Shown here: positions 38,217 through 45,708 of the stretch, piece after piece | Layout: every line of letters begins with the position of its first letter | Numbering within the stretch: the first letter of the stretch is position 1 | IMG/VR virus record: IMGVR_UViG_3300046714_000246 | Span: 1-48,427 of that record | Origin: a virus | Strand: one strand, 5' to 3' | Length of the DNA stretch: 48,427 nt | Notes under the pieces: generated by a model | What the model saw: only the letters and a program-made list of their open reading frames with translations | What the model was told of the DNA's origin: nothing | Database searches by the model: none | Program-made: the position numbers and the translations under genes

Positions 38217-38452
38217 CGCTTTCTCCGCTTCGCGGTGTTGGCCACCGCGAGGTCGAGGGTCTTCTTCGAGACCTTGAACAGCTTCGCGAGGCGGAAGCGA
38301 ATCCTGAGGCCGGGCCGTTGGGCACCGTCGCGCAGGCTGTAGAGATGCTGGCGGCTGATCTTGCCGCGACGCGCGACAACCGTGAGCGGGACAGGAGGGT
38401 CTTGTCTGTTTCGGTATTGCTCGACAAGGGCAGCAACGGTGACTGTGGTCAT
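38213..38452 (-). CDS. HTH (Cro/CI-type) DNA-binding protein
   Basis: A 79-residue protein starting MTTVTVAALVEQYRNRQDPP. The segment VVARRGKISRQHLYSLRDGA, followed by QRPGLRIRFRLAKLFKVSKK, is an XRE-like five-helix domain: S-R-Q-H-L-Y is the recognition helix start and 'L-A-K-L-F-K-V-S' the final helix pattern. It fills nearly the whole protein, so it is a Cro-sized regulator without an effector domain. It is the only obvious transcription regulator in the window and therefore the first candidate to bind the TGTTGWCA-type repeats. A TACTCT hexamer lies 9 nt before its ATG. Confidence 0.8.
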   Translation of the reverse strand: MTTVTVAALVEQYRNRQDPPVPLTVVARRGKISRQHLYSLRDGAQRPGLRIRFRLAKLFKVSKKTLDLAVANTAKRRKR

Positions 38453-38461
38453 GATGTCGAC

Positions 38462-38467
38462 AGAGTA
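38462..38467 (-). promoter_or_regulatory. TACTCT hexamer 9 nt before the HTH gene start
   Basis: Reading leftward, TACTCT and 9 nt precede ATG 38452 in the short gap after the polymerase stop, with no Shine-Dalgarno. It fits the leaderless set and would allow the HTH gene to be transcribed independently of polA. Confidence 0.35.
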
Positions 38468-38471
38468 GCGA

Positions 38472-40511
38472 CTAGCCTTTGAAGTGTCTACCGCGATAGC
38501 CTTCTACCGCGATGGGAAGGTCGGGGGCCCAGGTCGGCACCTCGCCCATGACGCTGCAGAACTCTTCCGGTGAGCCGAGACCGGGGCGGATCTCGACAGC
38601 GATCGAGTCGTGGACGTGGAGGACAATCTGGTCGTAAGGGTCACAGCTGTCGAGCCGCAGCAGCGCGTCACGTAGCACGTCACGCGCGATTGCCTGCACG
38701 ACGTTCTCCGAGAGCTTGCCGCCGTAGGTCGACTCTGGACGCATGCCTTGCTTGTGGGGCCGCATGAAGCGCAGCTCGCGCATCGGGACTTCCTGCACGA
38801 CGATGTTGCCCTCGTCGTCCACCGTCTCGATGGCTCGGACCACGTCCTTCTGGTGTGGCCGCCAGTAGTGCAACGCGCGACCTGACGGCAGGAAGATCCG
38901 CAAGCAGTCTTTGCTGCAGAGCACGGAGATGCGATCACCGACGAGGAAGCGGACACCGGGCTGTTCCATCGATTTGGCCACCGCGTCCTGCAGCGCGTGC
39001 CAGAAGTCAACGATCAGTCTGTTCGCTCGCCGCCACGCCAGCTGGATCCGCCGAGCTTCCTTCAGCGTCAACGTGACGCCGAACTTCAGTGCCGTGTTGC
39101 GGAACTTGATCGCGCCCATGCCATACTGCAGGGCCAGCTCGCAGACCTTGCCGAGGTCGCGGTTGTCGGACCCGATCTTGGCGGCAGCGATGATGTAGGG
39201 GTCGAGCACGGCGCGCTCGGCCGCGGTGGAAGCAGCGTCGTAGCGACGGAACACCGCGAGCTTCTCTTCGTCACCGGCAACGAGGGCCATGACTCGTGCC
39301 TCGATGCCGGCGAAGTCGCCGCCGATCAGATCGAGCCCTGGTCCTGCGATCACGAGCGCTCGCAGCGAGTAACTCAGGCCTTCGAGCACCGAGTGCAGCA
39401 TCGAGGCGAGGTCCAGGTTGCCGGTGCGGATCGCGTGCAGAAACGGACCGCTGACTTGCTTGTAGCTCTTGGTCGGGCGCGTCAGGTTGTGCAGCTGCAG
39501 CTGCTCGCTGCTCCAGCGACCGGTGTGGGCCTTGCTGTAGCGAAGCTGCCACCGGGCGCGGCCGTCGGCGCAAACGACGCGCGGCACCTTGGCGGCCTTC
39601 GCGAGACTCGTGAGACGACCAGTCTCCAGACGCAGGTCGAGCACGTCGCGCACGAGTTCGGGCGTGTCGTTGCGCGCGAGGATCTCGGTGATCGCGTTGC
39701 GATCGATCGAGTCCGTGTTGCGGAAACCGTCTTTCGTCTTCCTCACCGCGGTGGGCAGCTCGATGCCCTGGTCGCGGAGCCAGTCCTTCAGTGGGGCAGG
39801 ATTGCGCACGCCGATCATGTCGAGCGTGTCGTCGAGCACGACGTGCGCGATCTCGTGCTCTCGCTTCGTTGCCATCTTCTGGATTGCGACCGCGAGCTTG
39901 GTGTCGATCATCGCGCCGCGTTCGTTGATGCGACGATCGACTTCGACCATCTGCGCTTCTTCGCGCGGCAGCGTAGGCATCTTGTCGTGGCAGTCGAGCA
40001 TCGCGTCCACGTCGTCAGCGCAGTATTTGACGAGACGCTCGAGCTGCTCTGCAGTTGGCTGCGGGTAGATCCAGACGCCTTTCTTCTGCTTCACCTTGGC
40101 CAGGGACAGCATCAGCTTGTGCCCTTCCTGGTCCTTCTGGTGCGGTGTGCCGAGCGCGACGCCGAGCTGGTAGAGACCGAGCGGCAGGTTGTGGTTGGCT
40201 GCGATCAACATCGTGTCGCGCCACCGGCCCGGCATCGGGAAGCCGAAGTGCGGCACGAGGATGTTCTTGAAGATGCTCAGCTCGAATGCTGCGTTGTGCG
40301 CCAGGACAACGAAGTTGGTCAGGCACTCGCGCGAGAACAGGGACAGCTCTTGGCCCGGCGTCCACCAGTCGCGCAGGCGTTGGCCACCGAGGTCTTCCGC
40401 GGTGATCACAACGCAGTGCACTCGCGTGGTCGGGTGTTCGGCGTAGTGCGCGGCGCCCTGCGTCTTCAGCGATGCTGCGCTGCAGGTCTCGATGTCGACG
40501 CCGACGATCAT
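38472..40511 (-). CDS. Family A DNA polymerase with 3'-5' exonuclease domain
   Basis: A 679-residue replicative polymerase. The exonuclease domain carries Exo I VDIETCS (D6, E8), Exo II AHNAAFE and Exo III KYCADDVDA. The polymerase domain carries motif A GGDFAGIEARV, motif B (O-helix) region RDLGKVCELALQYGMG and motif C LHVHDSIAVE with the catalytic H-D. There is no 5'-3' exonuclease domain, as in T7-like polymerases. I start at ATG 40511 (MIVGVDIETC), which overlaps the stop of the upstream 43-codon gene by ATGA; a longer frame upstream has non-homologous, basic composition. It works with the primase-helicase and SSB encoded by this phage. Confidence 0.93.
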   Translation of the reverse strand: MIVGVDIETCSAASLKTQGAAHYAEHPTTRVHCVVITAEDLGGQRLRDWWTPGQELSLFSRECLTNFVVLAHNAAFELSIFKNILVPHFGFPMPGRWRDTMLIAANHNLPLGLYQLGVALGTPHQKDQEGHKLMLSLAKVKQKKGVWIYPQPTAEQLERLVKYCADDVDAMLDCHDKMPTLPREEAQMVEVDRRINERGAMIDTKLAVAIQKMATKREHEIAHVVLDDTLDMIGVRNPAPLKDWLRDQGIELPTAVRKTKDGFRNTDSIDRNAITEILARNDTPELVRDVLDLRLETGRLTSLAKAAKVPRVVCADGRARWQLRYSKAHTGRWSSEQLQLHNLTRPTKSYKQVSGPFLHAIRTGNLDLASMLHSVLEGLSYSLRALVIAGPGLDLIGGDFAGIEARVMALVAGDEEKLAVFRRYDAASTAAERAVLDPYIIAAAKIGSDNRDLGKVCELALQYGMGAIKFRNTALKFGVTLTLKEARRIQLAWRRANRLIVDFWHALQDAVAKSMEQPGVRFLVGDRISVLCSKDCLRIFLPSGRALHYWRPHQKDVVRAIETVDDEGNIVVQEVPMRELRFMRPHKQGMRPESTYGGKLSENVVQAIARDVLRDALLRLDSCDPYDQIVLHVHDSIAVEIRPGLGSPEEFCSVMGEVPTWAPDLPIAVEGYRGRHFKG

Positions 40512-40639
40512 GGTCTTGCCGGCAGGCCGGCGCGCACGCGCCGCTTCGCCTGGAAGATCATGTCGCGGTAGGCACGGATCTGCTGACGTCGACTCCAGAG
40601 CCGGCGGCCCCAGCCAGGGATGTTGGGCTTTCGTTTCAT
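40508..40639 (-). CDS. 43-residue basic protein directly upstream of polA
   Basis: A 44-codon frame beginning MKRKPNIPGWGRRLWSRRQQ and ending ATGA-coupled to the polymerase. About one third of the residues are Arg or Lys, with Trp at 10 and 15. Evidence for reality is the exact overlap and the position after a hairpin, like a leader gene for polA. It could be a DNA- or RNA-contacting peptide or only a translational-coupling leader; no family is recognised. Confidence 0.5.
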   Translation of the reverse strand: MKRKPNIPGWGRRLWSRRQQIRAYRDMIFQAKRRVRAGLPARP

Positions 40640-40660
40640 GGTTGTGCTCGTGAAGGAAAC

Positions 40661-40707
40661 GGTTCCCGGCCGTCGCGATGGAGACGCGACGACCGGGTCC
40701 GGGAACC
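40661..40707. promoter_or_regulatory. Long imperfect hairpin between SSB and polA leader gene
   Basis: An outer 9-bp arm GGTTCCCGG (40661-40669) pairs with CCGGGAACC (40699-40707), and an inner 7-bp arm CGTCGCG (40671-40677) with CGCGACG (40685-40691), around a 7-nt loop. The interior loop is asymmetric (1 versus 7 nt). In the leftward transcript it lies after the SSB stop. There is no T-run, so partial termination, RNA processing or transcript protection are all possible; it could set the SSB-to-polymerase ratio. Confidence 0.5.
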
Positions 40708-40753
40708 CCAGGACTGCGCACCGGTGGGGGCGGCTGCCTGGAGTTTTCTTCGA

Positions 40754-41377
40754 CTAGAACTTGAGGCCGGCGAACAGATCGTCACCGGTGTCGCCACCCA
40801 CTTCCGGCGGCATCTCCAGCGCTTCGAACACCTCGTTCGGGTCGACGCGCTTGCCGCGGCCGTCGATGCGCGGGCCATCGGGATCGGTGTCCGCGCCATC
40901 GCGGATGATCTGCACGGCCTGCAGTGAGAAGCTGACACCCTCGTCGCGCCAACCGTAGGCATCGAGCACGACGTTCGCCCATTGGCCCGCCCACACCTTG
41001 GTCGGGTCAGTAATCGGCAGACGCAGAGCGTTCACCACCGGTGGCTGCGCTTCGTTTCTGACGTTGATGTGGAACCACCCATTGGCGTAGCCCTTGTTGC
41101 TGCTGCCGTCGCAACGACGGATCGGGTTGCAGCGTCCTTCGATGTTCTTGATCTTCCTGAAGTCCTTCACCATCGCGGCGCGCATCGCGTCAACGTATGG
41201 CTTCAGATCCGTCGTCGGCGGCAGCAGTAGCGTGACGGAGTAAACGAGCGGCTCGGTGGGCAGCGAGTCCTTGTATTTCTTGCCGCGCACGAACAGCTGC
41301 TTGGTATAGGCAAGGCGAACGTTCGTTGCGACGATGCGACACGGGTCGACCGTCTTCACTGGTTTCATGTCTGTCAT
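40754..41377 (-). CDS. ssDNA-binding protein, DUF2815 (Enc34-like SSB) family
   Basis: A 207-residue protein with the DUF2815 pattern: VRLAYTKQLFVRG early, YSVTLLLPPTTDLKPYVDAM, a central WFHINVRNEAQPPVVN and the family-typical VWAGQWANVVLDAYGW. The C-terminus is acidic and ends in Phe (GGDTGDDLFAGLKF), as in SSBs that recruit partner enzymes through an acidic tip. It should coat single-stranded DNA at the phage fork. Start ATG 41377; an in-frame ATG at 41368 is an alternative. It lies between the DUF2800 nuclease and the polymerase, a common arrangement for these families. Confidence 0.85.
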   Translation of the reverse strand: MTDMKPVKTVDPCRIVATNVRLAYTKQLFVRGKKYKDSLPTEPLVYSVTLLLPPTTDLKPYVDAMRAAMVKDFRKIKNIEGRCNPIRRCDGSSNKGYANGWFHINVRNEAQPPVVNALRLPITDPTKVWAGQWANVVLDAYGWRDEGVSFSLQAVQIIRDGADTDPDGPRIDGRGKRVDPNEVFEALEMPPEVGGDTGDDLFAGLKF

Positions 41378-41391
41378 TGGTTTGTTGCTCT

Positions 41392-42552
41392 CTAGTTTTG
41401 GGGCGGCAGGATCTGGAACTCCGCGACCGGATTGACTGCCGGCCGTCGGTCTTGGTCTGGCACCAGTGCCACCCCGGTGACTGGGCGCGAGACCATCTTT
41501 GCGATGAGCGGCTTCAGGGCGCGCGACTTGCGCTCCGCTTCGGCCGGTGTGATCAGTGCAGGCTTCTCCATCGGGTCGATACCGTAGTGGCGCAGCATCG
41601 CTGCCGCGACTTCGTCGGACAGCCAGCGACGGTTGCCGATCTTCTCGACCAGCTTGTGGCCGGGGACCGCTTCACCGGCGACAGCTCGCTTGAACGCGTG
41701 CTCGCGGATCGTCTCGATCCAGCTCTCGACGGTGTGAAGGTTCTTCAGCACGATCGCGAGCTGGTCGGCTGGCATCGTGCGGAACAGGCTCATGTCGGGC
41801 GCGCTGTTGATCTGCAGCGCATCACCGGTGGGGAAGAGGTCGATCGCCACCTGGAGCGCTTGCTTGCGCAGCTCGGGACACGTCGCGGCGGCCGGGCAGA
41901 ACTTGCAGTGATCACCGGCCACGAGTGGCGCGTTCGGCTGTCGCGTTGCGACCACGGCCTGGAGGACACGCTGCTCGAGCGCGGCCAGCTCGTCGCCGGT
42001 GACGGTCGCGGTGCGCGATGGGTCGCCACCGACATAGCGCGGTTGCACGATCGTGAGGTTGATCTTCTTGACCTTCCGCAGGGGGCGGCCGGCCTTCTTG
42101 ATCACGCCGATTGCGTAGATTTGCAGCTGCTCGTTGTCAGTCTCATCGACGTAGGTGCCTCGGCCGAGCTTCAGGTCGACCACGTCGAGGGTCTCTTCGT
42201 CTGCGCTCCAGCACGCGAAGTCGGCTGTCCCCCACACGTCGTCAGACAGGGCCACCTCCTCTTCGATCGCCGGCTTGATGCCGCCGAGCATCATGATCTC
42301 GCGGCACACGTTCACGTAGACCTGGATCGCGTCAGCCAGCTCGCGGTCGAGCGTGAACTCACCGTCGGTGAGCCCGAGCAGCGAGTGCACGGTGTCGATG
42401 TCTTCCTTCAGGACACGCGAACCGACCGCGTGCCCGAAGGTGCCTTCGCGGCTGTAGACGTTGTCGTCCGTGCCTTCCCTGGGCGAGCCAGGGCAGCGCA
42501 TCCACCGCTTTGCGGCGGACGGTGGATACGGGGCGTGTGCGCGTTCGGTCAC
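41392..42552 (-). CDS. DUF2800 Cas4/RecB-like PD-(D/E)XK nuclease
   Basis: A 386-residue nuclease. The catalytic core shows GTFGHAVG (H41), VWGTADFACW (D111) and VVDLKLG (D126, K128). Four cysteines, C20 (WMRCPGSP), C216, C219 and C225 (HCKFCPAAATC), are spaced like the Fe-S cluster ligands of Cas4/AddB nucleases: one before the core and three after it. The predicted job is single-strand end resection in recombination-dependent replication, together with the neighbouring SSB. I choose GTG 42552, in a GTGA overlap with the previous gene; GTG 42567 would add five residues. Confidence 0.85.
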   Translation of the reverse strand: MTERAHAPYPPSAAKRWMRCPGSPREGTDDNVYSREGTFGHAVGSRVLKEDIDTVHSLLGLTDGEFTLDRELADAIQVYVNVCREIMMLGGIKPAIEEEVALSDDVWGTADFACWSADEETLDVVDLKLGRGTYVDETDNEQLQIYAIGVIKKAGRPLRKVKKINLTIVQPRYVGGDPSRTATVTGDELAALEQRVLQAVVATRQPNAPLVAGDHCKFCPAAATCPELRKQALQVAIDLFPTGDALQINSAPDMSLFRTMPADQLAIVLKNLHTVESWIETIREHAFKRAVAGEAVPGHKLVEKIGNRRWLSDEVAAAMLRHYGIDPMEKPALITPAEAERKSRALKPLIAKMVSRPVTGVALVPDQDRRPAVNPVAEFQILPPQN

Positions 42553-42929
42553 TGTGCGCGCCTCCACTTGACGAACGCGCGGATCGAGGCCGCGACTTCC
42601 TTCGGTGTCGCCTTTTCAGGGAGCACCGATTGGTCGGCCCAATCACGAAGGCGCTCGGGGCAGAACAAATCCGTTGCAGCAATGCAGCCGATATCGAAGA
42701 TGACCTCAGCCGCGCCGAAGTTTGTGTGGTAGTCGTCGCGAAGGGAAACGCCAAAGCCCCGGTCCTCCCACTTGGCCAGCTTCGGGAAGACTGCCGGCAG
42801 CCACCCGACTGCGCAGCACACTGAGCCACAGCCATTGCGTGCTCTAGAAACAACCGACGCGAAGTCGAACTTGCGCGCCGGCAGCTTTTCGAGGAAGCGC
42901 GCCAGCTTCAGCAGACGTGGCGCGTTCAT
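42549..42929 (-). CDS. Hypothetical phage protein with C-G-S-V-C-C-A-V-G-W motif
   Basis: A 126-residue protein (MNAPRLLKLARFLEKLPARK). The block CGSVCCAVGWLP near residues 34-45 resembles a widespread uncharacterised phage family with 'C-G-T-x-A-C-x-x-G-W', which begins with a similar helical 'L-x-x-L-A-x-F-L-E-x-L' start. The middle is AEVIFDIGCIAATDLFCPER. It may bind metal through its clustered cysteines. Coupled by ATGA to the gene before and by GTGA to DUF2800, so it is co-made with the recombination nuclease. Confidence 0.65.
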   Translation of the reverse strand: MNAPRLLKLARFLEKLPARKFDFASVVSRARNGCGSVCCAVGWLPAVFPKLAKWEDRGFGVSLRDDYHTNFGAAEVIFDIGCIAATDLFCPERLRDWADQSVLPEKATPKEVAASIRAFVKWRRAQ

Positions 42930-43405
42930 GACGTGGCCACCATCTGCTCGGCTTCCTGCAGCGCGGCGCAGAACGCCGGCAGCTGCTCGGGCTTCAGCTC
43001 GAGGACGCGCCCGACGGAGAACTTCTTCAAGACGGCGCGCATCGCGGGCACGCCGATGCGATCCATCGTGGCCGAGACCATCCTGGCCACGTCTTCGATC
43101 GACGGGCCAGCGCCGGGCACCCTGGCCGTGGGGATTGGAGCGGCGGTCGGCGGCACGATGGCCAGCGGTGGGGGCGGCGGGGCAGCGGCTGCCCGTGCCT
43201 CGGCCGTCGTGTCGGACATGGTGGCCGTTTTGCGGGGCCGCTTCACTGGCGGCGCTTCTTCGGCTGCGGGCATCGGCGCGCTGTTCAGTTCGACGGTCTT
43301 GCCGTCGGGCGTCGCGAGACGTGTCGGCTGTGAGCCGACGAAGCGTTGCAGCAGCTGCTCGATGGCGGGGGAAAGACGATGCGTGATGGTGATGTCTAGG
43401 TTCAT
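42926..43405 (-). CDS. Hypothetical protein with Pro/Ala linker and conserved-style C-terminal helix pair
   Basis: A 159-residue protein from ATG 43405 (MNLDITITHRLSPAIEQLLQ). The first ~35 residues form a small helical unit. A long Pro/Ala/Lys-rich linker (VKRPRKTATMSDTTAEARAA and a poly-Pro run) leads to a C-terminal domain SIEDVARMVSATMDRIGVPA and LKKFSVGRVLELKPEQLPAF. The pattern 'L-K-K-F-x-V-x-R-V-x-E-L-K-P-E-Q-x-x-x-F' recurs at the C-terminus of uncharacterised phage proteins near recombination genes. Function is unknown. The frame extends to a TTG at 43447, which I consider unlikely. Confidence 0.6.
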   Translation of the reverse strand: MNLDITITHRLSPAIEQLLQRFVGSQPTRLATPDGKTVELNSAPMPAAEEAPPVKRPRKTATMSDTTAEARAAAAPPPPPLAIVPPTAAPIPTARVPGAGPSIEDVARMVSATMDRIGVPAMRAVLKKFSVGRVLELKPEQLPAFCAALQEAEQMVATS

Positions 43406-43449
43406 GTTTGGATCAGAGAAGGTAAACAGGGTGTCGTCAGGTTGCAAGA

Positions 43450-43743
43450 TCAGTTGAGCCGGTTCGGCGGCGCGTCAGGCTTGATCGGGTAGACGAGCGT
43501 CTCTTGGCTCGGCTGGGTGCCAGGGCTCGCTAGGCGCGCGATCGTGGCGAGGTAGTCGGCGAGGCTAGCAGTGCGGGGCACCGAGAGGATCACGAAGCCG
43601 AGGTCGCACGGCAGCGCGAACGACCCGACGTTGCAGCAGTGATCGTCCGCGATGCGCTGCGCCATGATGCGGTCAAGGGCGTCGTTGAAGGCACGCCGCA
43701 GCGTGTCGATGTCCGCGGCGCGAACGGGAGGGGAGCCAGCCAT
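43450..43743 (-). CDS. Hypothetical protein
   Basis: A 97-residue protein starting at ATG 43743, sharing one base with the previous stop (TGATG). Begins MAGSPPVRAADIDTLRRAFN. A DHCCNVGSFALPCD segment near residue 34 contains three cysteines and a histidine; the rest is alpha/beta with a Pro-rich end. Not recognised. Confidence 0.55.
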   Translation of the reverse strand: MAGSPPVRAADIDTLRRAFNDALDRIMAQRIADDHCCNVGSFALPCDLGFVILSVPRTASLADYLATIARLASPGTQPSQETLVYPIKPDAPPNRLN

Positions 43744-44045
43744 CAGACTAGAGCCTCCGCTCGCAGCGCGTCTACCACCGCGCGCCGGGTGCGGCCGACG
43801 ATTTCTGCGCCGGCCCACACCACGATGTGCTCGAGGTCGTGGATCGAGGCGCCGGCCCCGAGGTAGCGGTTCGCCTCGCGGCTGCTCGGAGCGTGCATCT
43901 CCTTGACCAGCTGGCCGTGCCAGCGCTCGCGTGGCGCGCTGTCGGCGTCCTGCCACACGAGACCCCACTCGACGCCGAAGCGCACGAGCGCGGACCCTGG
44001 GCGGGCAAGGCGAAGGTGTTCCTTCTGCGCTTCGGAGAGTCTCAC
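43743..44045 (-). CDS. Hypothetical protein
   Basis: A 100-residue protein starting at GTG 44045 in a GTGA overlap (MRLSEAQKEHLRLARPGSAL). It has a helix, then a beta segment (RFGVEWGLVWQDADSAP) and a second helical part (EIVGRTRRAVVDALRAEALV). No motif is recognised. The overlap decides the start against a longer basic frame. Confidence 0.55.
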   Translation of the reverse strand: MRLSEAQKEHLRLARPGSALVRFGVEWGLVWQDADSAPRERWHGQLVKEMHAPSSREANRYLGAGASIHDLEHIVVWAGAEIVGRTRRAVVDALRAEALV

Positions 44046-44275
44046 TTGGCCACCTCGACGGCCTGCAGCCGACCCTCGACCCACTTGTAGTTGACGGGGT
44101 CCTGCGACTCGACGGCGCGCGTCGCGCGCACGAGCATCCATCGACCATAGAGGTCGAGGGCGTTCGCCTCAGCTTCCTCGCGCGTGGCGAAGCGGAGCGC
44201 GTTGCCATACCACTTGCCGGTGGCGTCAGTGGTCACTTCAGGGGCCCAGGAGACGGGCTTCTCGATAACTGTCAT
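44042..44275 (-). CDS. Small hypothetical protein
   Basis: A 77-residue protein (MTVIEKPVSWAPEVTTDATG). The block NALRFATREEAEANALDLYG, then RWMLVRATRAVESQDPVNYK, matches a style common in phage accessory proteins: 'L-R-F-A-T-x-x-E-A-x-A-x-x-x-D-L' followed by a beta strand. The fold is probably a small alpha/beta sandwich; function is unknown. AAGGACAGAGAC precedes the ATG. An 87-nt gap separates it from the DUF932 gene. Confidence 0.6.
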   Translation of the reverse strand: MTVIEKPVSWAPEVTTDATGKWYGNALRFATREEAEANALDLYGRWMLVRATRAVESQDPVNYKWVEGRLQAVEVAK

Positions 44276-44362
44276 GTCTCTGTCCTTGCGGTTGAGGTTC
44301 GCCGGTGGCCGACCGGCAGCGGTGTGGATGGCAGCGCAGGGAGGGCGCGCTGCACGAGCCCG

Positions 44363-45379
44363 TCAGACCAGCGCCAGCGCCAGCTTCAGCGTCTTGCTCT
44401 TCGCCTCGCGGGAGACGCCGAACAGGTTGCTGTGCACGCGCACGTCGCTGCCCTCGTCGGTCCGGCCACGGCCGTGATCGTGCCACTCGGTGACCGTGTT
44501 GAACGCGGCCCAGGCCGTGCCGCGGATCGCGAGCATCCCATTGTTGCGCTCGCTGACGAACAGCTGGCGCCACTCCTCGAACGTCTCGCTCTTCTTCGCG
44601 ACCCACTTGTCGAACAGCTCGATGTCCTTCGCGTCCGGGCGCGGGAAGGCGGCCTCGAACGCCGCGTTCATGAACTCCTTCACCTGCGCGCCACTGATCT
44701 GCGTCGCGGCCAGTGCCTTCACCTGCTCGGCCATGCGCTCGATCTGCTTCGTCGCGAAACCGAGCAGCATGCGAGCGCTCTTGAGCTTGTCCTGCACGTT
44801 GCCGGTATGGATGAACCGGAAACCGCTCTGCCCGATCTCGCGGTCAGCCATCGCGATCGTGTTGGCGCAGACGACGCGCACGCCGGTGGCGCCGCCCTGG
44901 ATCGAAGCGAAGCCGCCGTGCCCCCAGCTGAGGCAGATGTAGGGCTTCACGATGTCGTCGCCCTTCGCGACGATCGACTTCGGCAGGTTCAGCAGCACGA
45001 ACACGCGCCGCCCGCCGTAGAGCGAGCTGGCCGTTTCCACCGAGGCAGCGGCGTCCTCGCCGAGGATCGTGTCGGCGAAGCGGGCGCCCTCTTCGTTGTC
45101 GAACTTCTTGTAGTCGGCGCTGACCATGCCGAGCTGGTCACCGGTGTCGGAGCGCACGTGCATCTTGTGGGTGCTGATCTCCAGCCGCTCGACGCCGTTC
45201 GGAGTGAGCCGGTCGGCGAACACTGGCAGCAGCTCGGTGCCCCAGCCGAGACCGATCTGCTTGAAGGCGTCGACTGCGCCGAGGCCGGCGGGGATCTCGA
45301 TGCCGAGGCCGTGCCATGCGCGCTGGCCGTTGGAGCGAACTTCACCGAAGCTGTCGTTACTGCGGATCTCGTGACTCAT
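44363..45379 (-). CDS. DUF932 (phage/plasmid-like) protein
   Basis: A 338-residue protein with the DUF932 pattern: AWHGLGIEIPAGLGAVDAFK, VSADYKKFDNEEGARFADTI, GGRRVFVLLNLPKSI, IQGGATGVRVVCANTIAMAD and a helical end AFNTVTEWHDHGRGRT. Family members occur on phages and plasmids; the function is not known, although suggestions relate it to DNA or recombination. ATG 45379 is preceded by AGAGAGAAG. It is transcribed from a candidate promoter with tandem repeats just upstream, so it may be highly expressed. Confidence 0.85.
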   Translation of the reverse strand: MSHEIRSNDSFGEVRSNGQRAWHGLGIEIPAGLGAVDAFKQIGLGWGTELLPVFADRLTPNGVERLEISTHKMHVRSDTGDQLGMVSADYKKFDNEEGARFADTILGEDAAASVETASSLYGGRRVFVLLNLPKSIVAKGDDIVKPYICLSWGHGGFASIQGGATGVRVVCANTIAMADREIGQSGFRFIHTGNVQDKLKSARMLLGFATKQIERMAEQVKALAATQISGAQVKEFMNAAFEAAFPRPDAKDIELFDKWVAKKSETFEEWRQLFVSERNNGMLAIRGTAWAAFNTVTEWHDHGRGRTDEGSDVRVHSNLFGVSREAKSKTLKLALALV

Positions 45380-45412
45380 CTGACTTCTCTCTTGGTTTGG
45401 GTTTGAAAGCCG

Positions 45413-45454
45413 AGCGGGAGTCGCTCGACCCGGTAGATCAGAGCGACTCCCGCT
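45413..45454. repeat. Perfect 14-bp inverted repeat with 14-nt loop upstream of DUF932
   Basis: AGCGGGAGTCGCTC (45413-45426) and its exact reverse complement (45441-45454) flank a 14-nt loop that carries most of the candidate -10 TCTGAT (45437-45442, minus strand). It could be an operator, or a stem-loop that ends transcripts coming from the upstream genes. The stem is very GC-rich with no T-run. Confidence 0.6.
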
Positions 45455-45478
45455 ATCGGTGTCAACAGGGTGACAACA
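45437..45478 (-). promoter_or_regulatory. Candidate promoter with tandem 11-mers for DUF932
   Basis: Leftward: two head-to-tail 11-mers, TGTTGTCACCC (45478-45468) and TGTTGACACCG (45467-45457). The second contains TTGACA (45465-45460) as -35; a 17-nt spacer and TCTGAT (45442-45437) follow. A near-identical arrangement occurs at 46679-46720 with the same spacing, which makes chance unlikely. The tandem repeat suggests an activator or repressor site overlapping the -35. Confidence 0.6.
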
Positions 45479-45486
45479 GAAATTTT

Positions 45487-45708
45487 TCAAGCTGCCTTGC
45501 GACGCCACACCTCCTCGCCGTTCTCGAACACGGCGGCCAGACGCTCCCAGGGGCGGACGCGGTCCGTCCAGTAGACGAACCACTTGCTGCCGGCGTCGCT
45601 GCGTGACTCGATCACGTAGCGACGGTCGGCCTGCGGGTTGCGGGAAAGGCGGCGCGCGAAGGCGCAGGCCTTGTCGAGGGTGAGGTGCCAGCGGGTGTCG
45701 TAGATCAT
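45487..45708 (-). CDS. Hypothetical protein
   Basis: A 73-residue protein (MIYDTRWHLTLDKACAFARR) in an ATGA overlap with the previous gene. Alternating basic and aromatic residues (SKWFVYWTDRVRPWERLAAV) suggest a small alpha/beta fold. Not recognised. Confidence 0.6.
   Translation of the reverse strand: MIYDTRWHLTLDKACAFARRLSRNPQADRRYVIESRSDAGSKWFVYWTDRVRPWERLAAVFENGEEVWRRKAA

Noticed and set aside
38213-38452. Lysogeny repressor
   Set aside because: The protein is a bare HTH domain of 79 residues without a cleavable or oligomerising domain, and no integrase or partition gene is present, so a temperate lifestyle is not supported.
38997-40571. Long plus-strand open frame (about 520 codons) opposite the DNA polymerase
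   Set aside because: It is antisense to a polymerase with all catalytic motifs, is rich in His, Arg, Val and Asp as expected for a GC-biased shadow frame, and shows no domain.
43931-45406. Plus-strand open frame of ~490 codons opposite the DUF932 gene and neighbours
   Set aside because: It runs across several well-supported minus-strand genes with ATGA/GTGA overlaps and has shadow-type composition.
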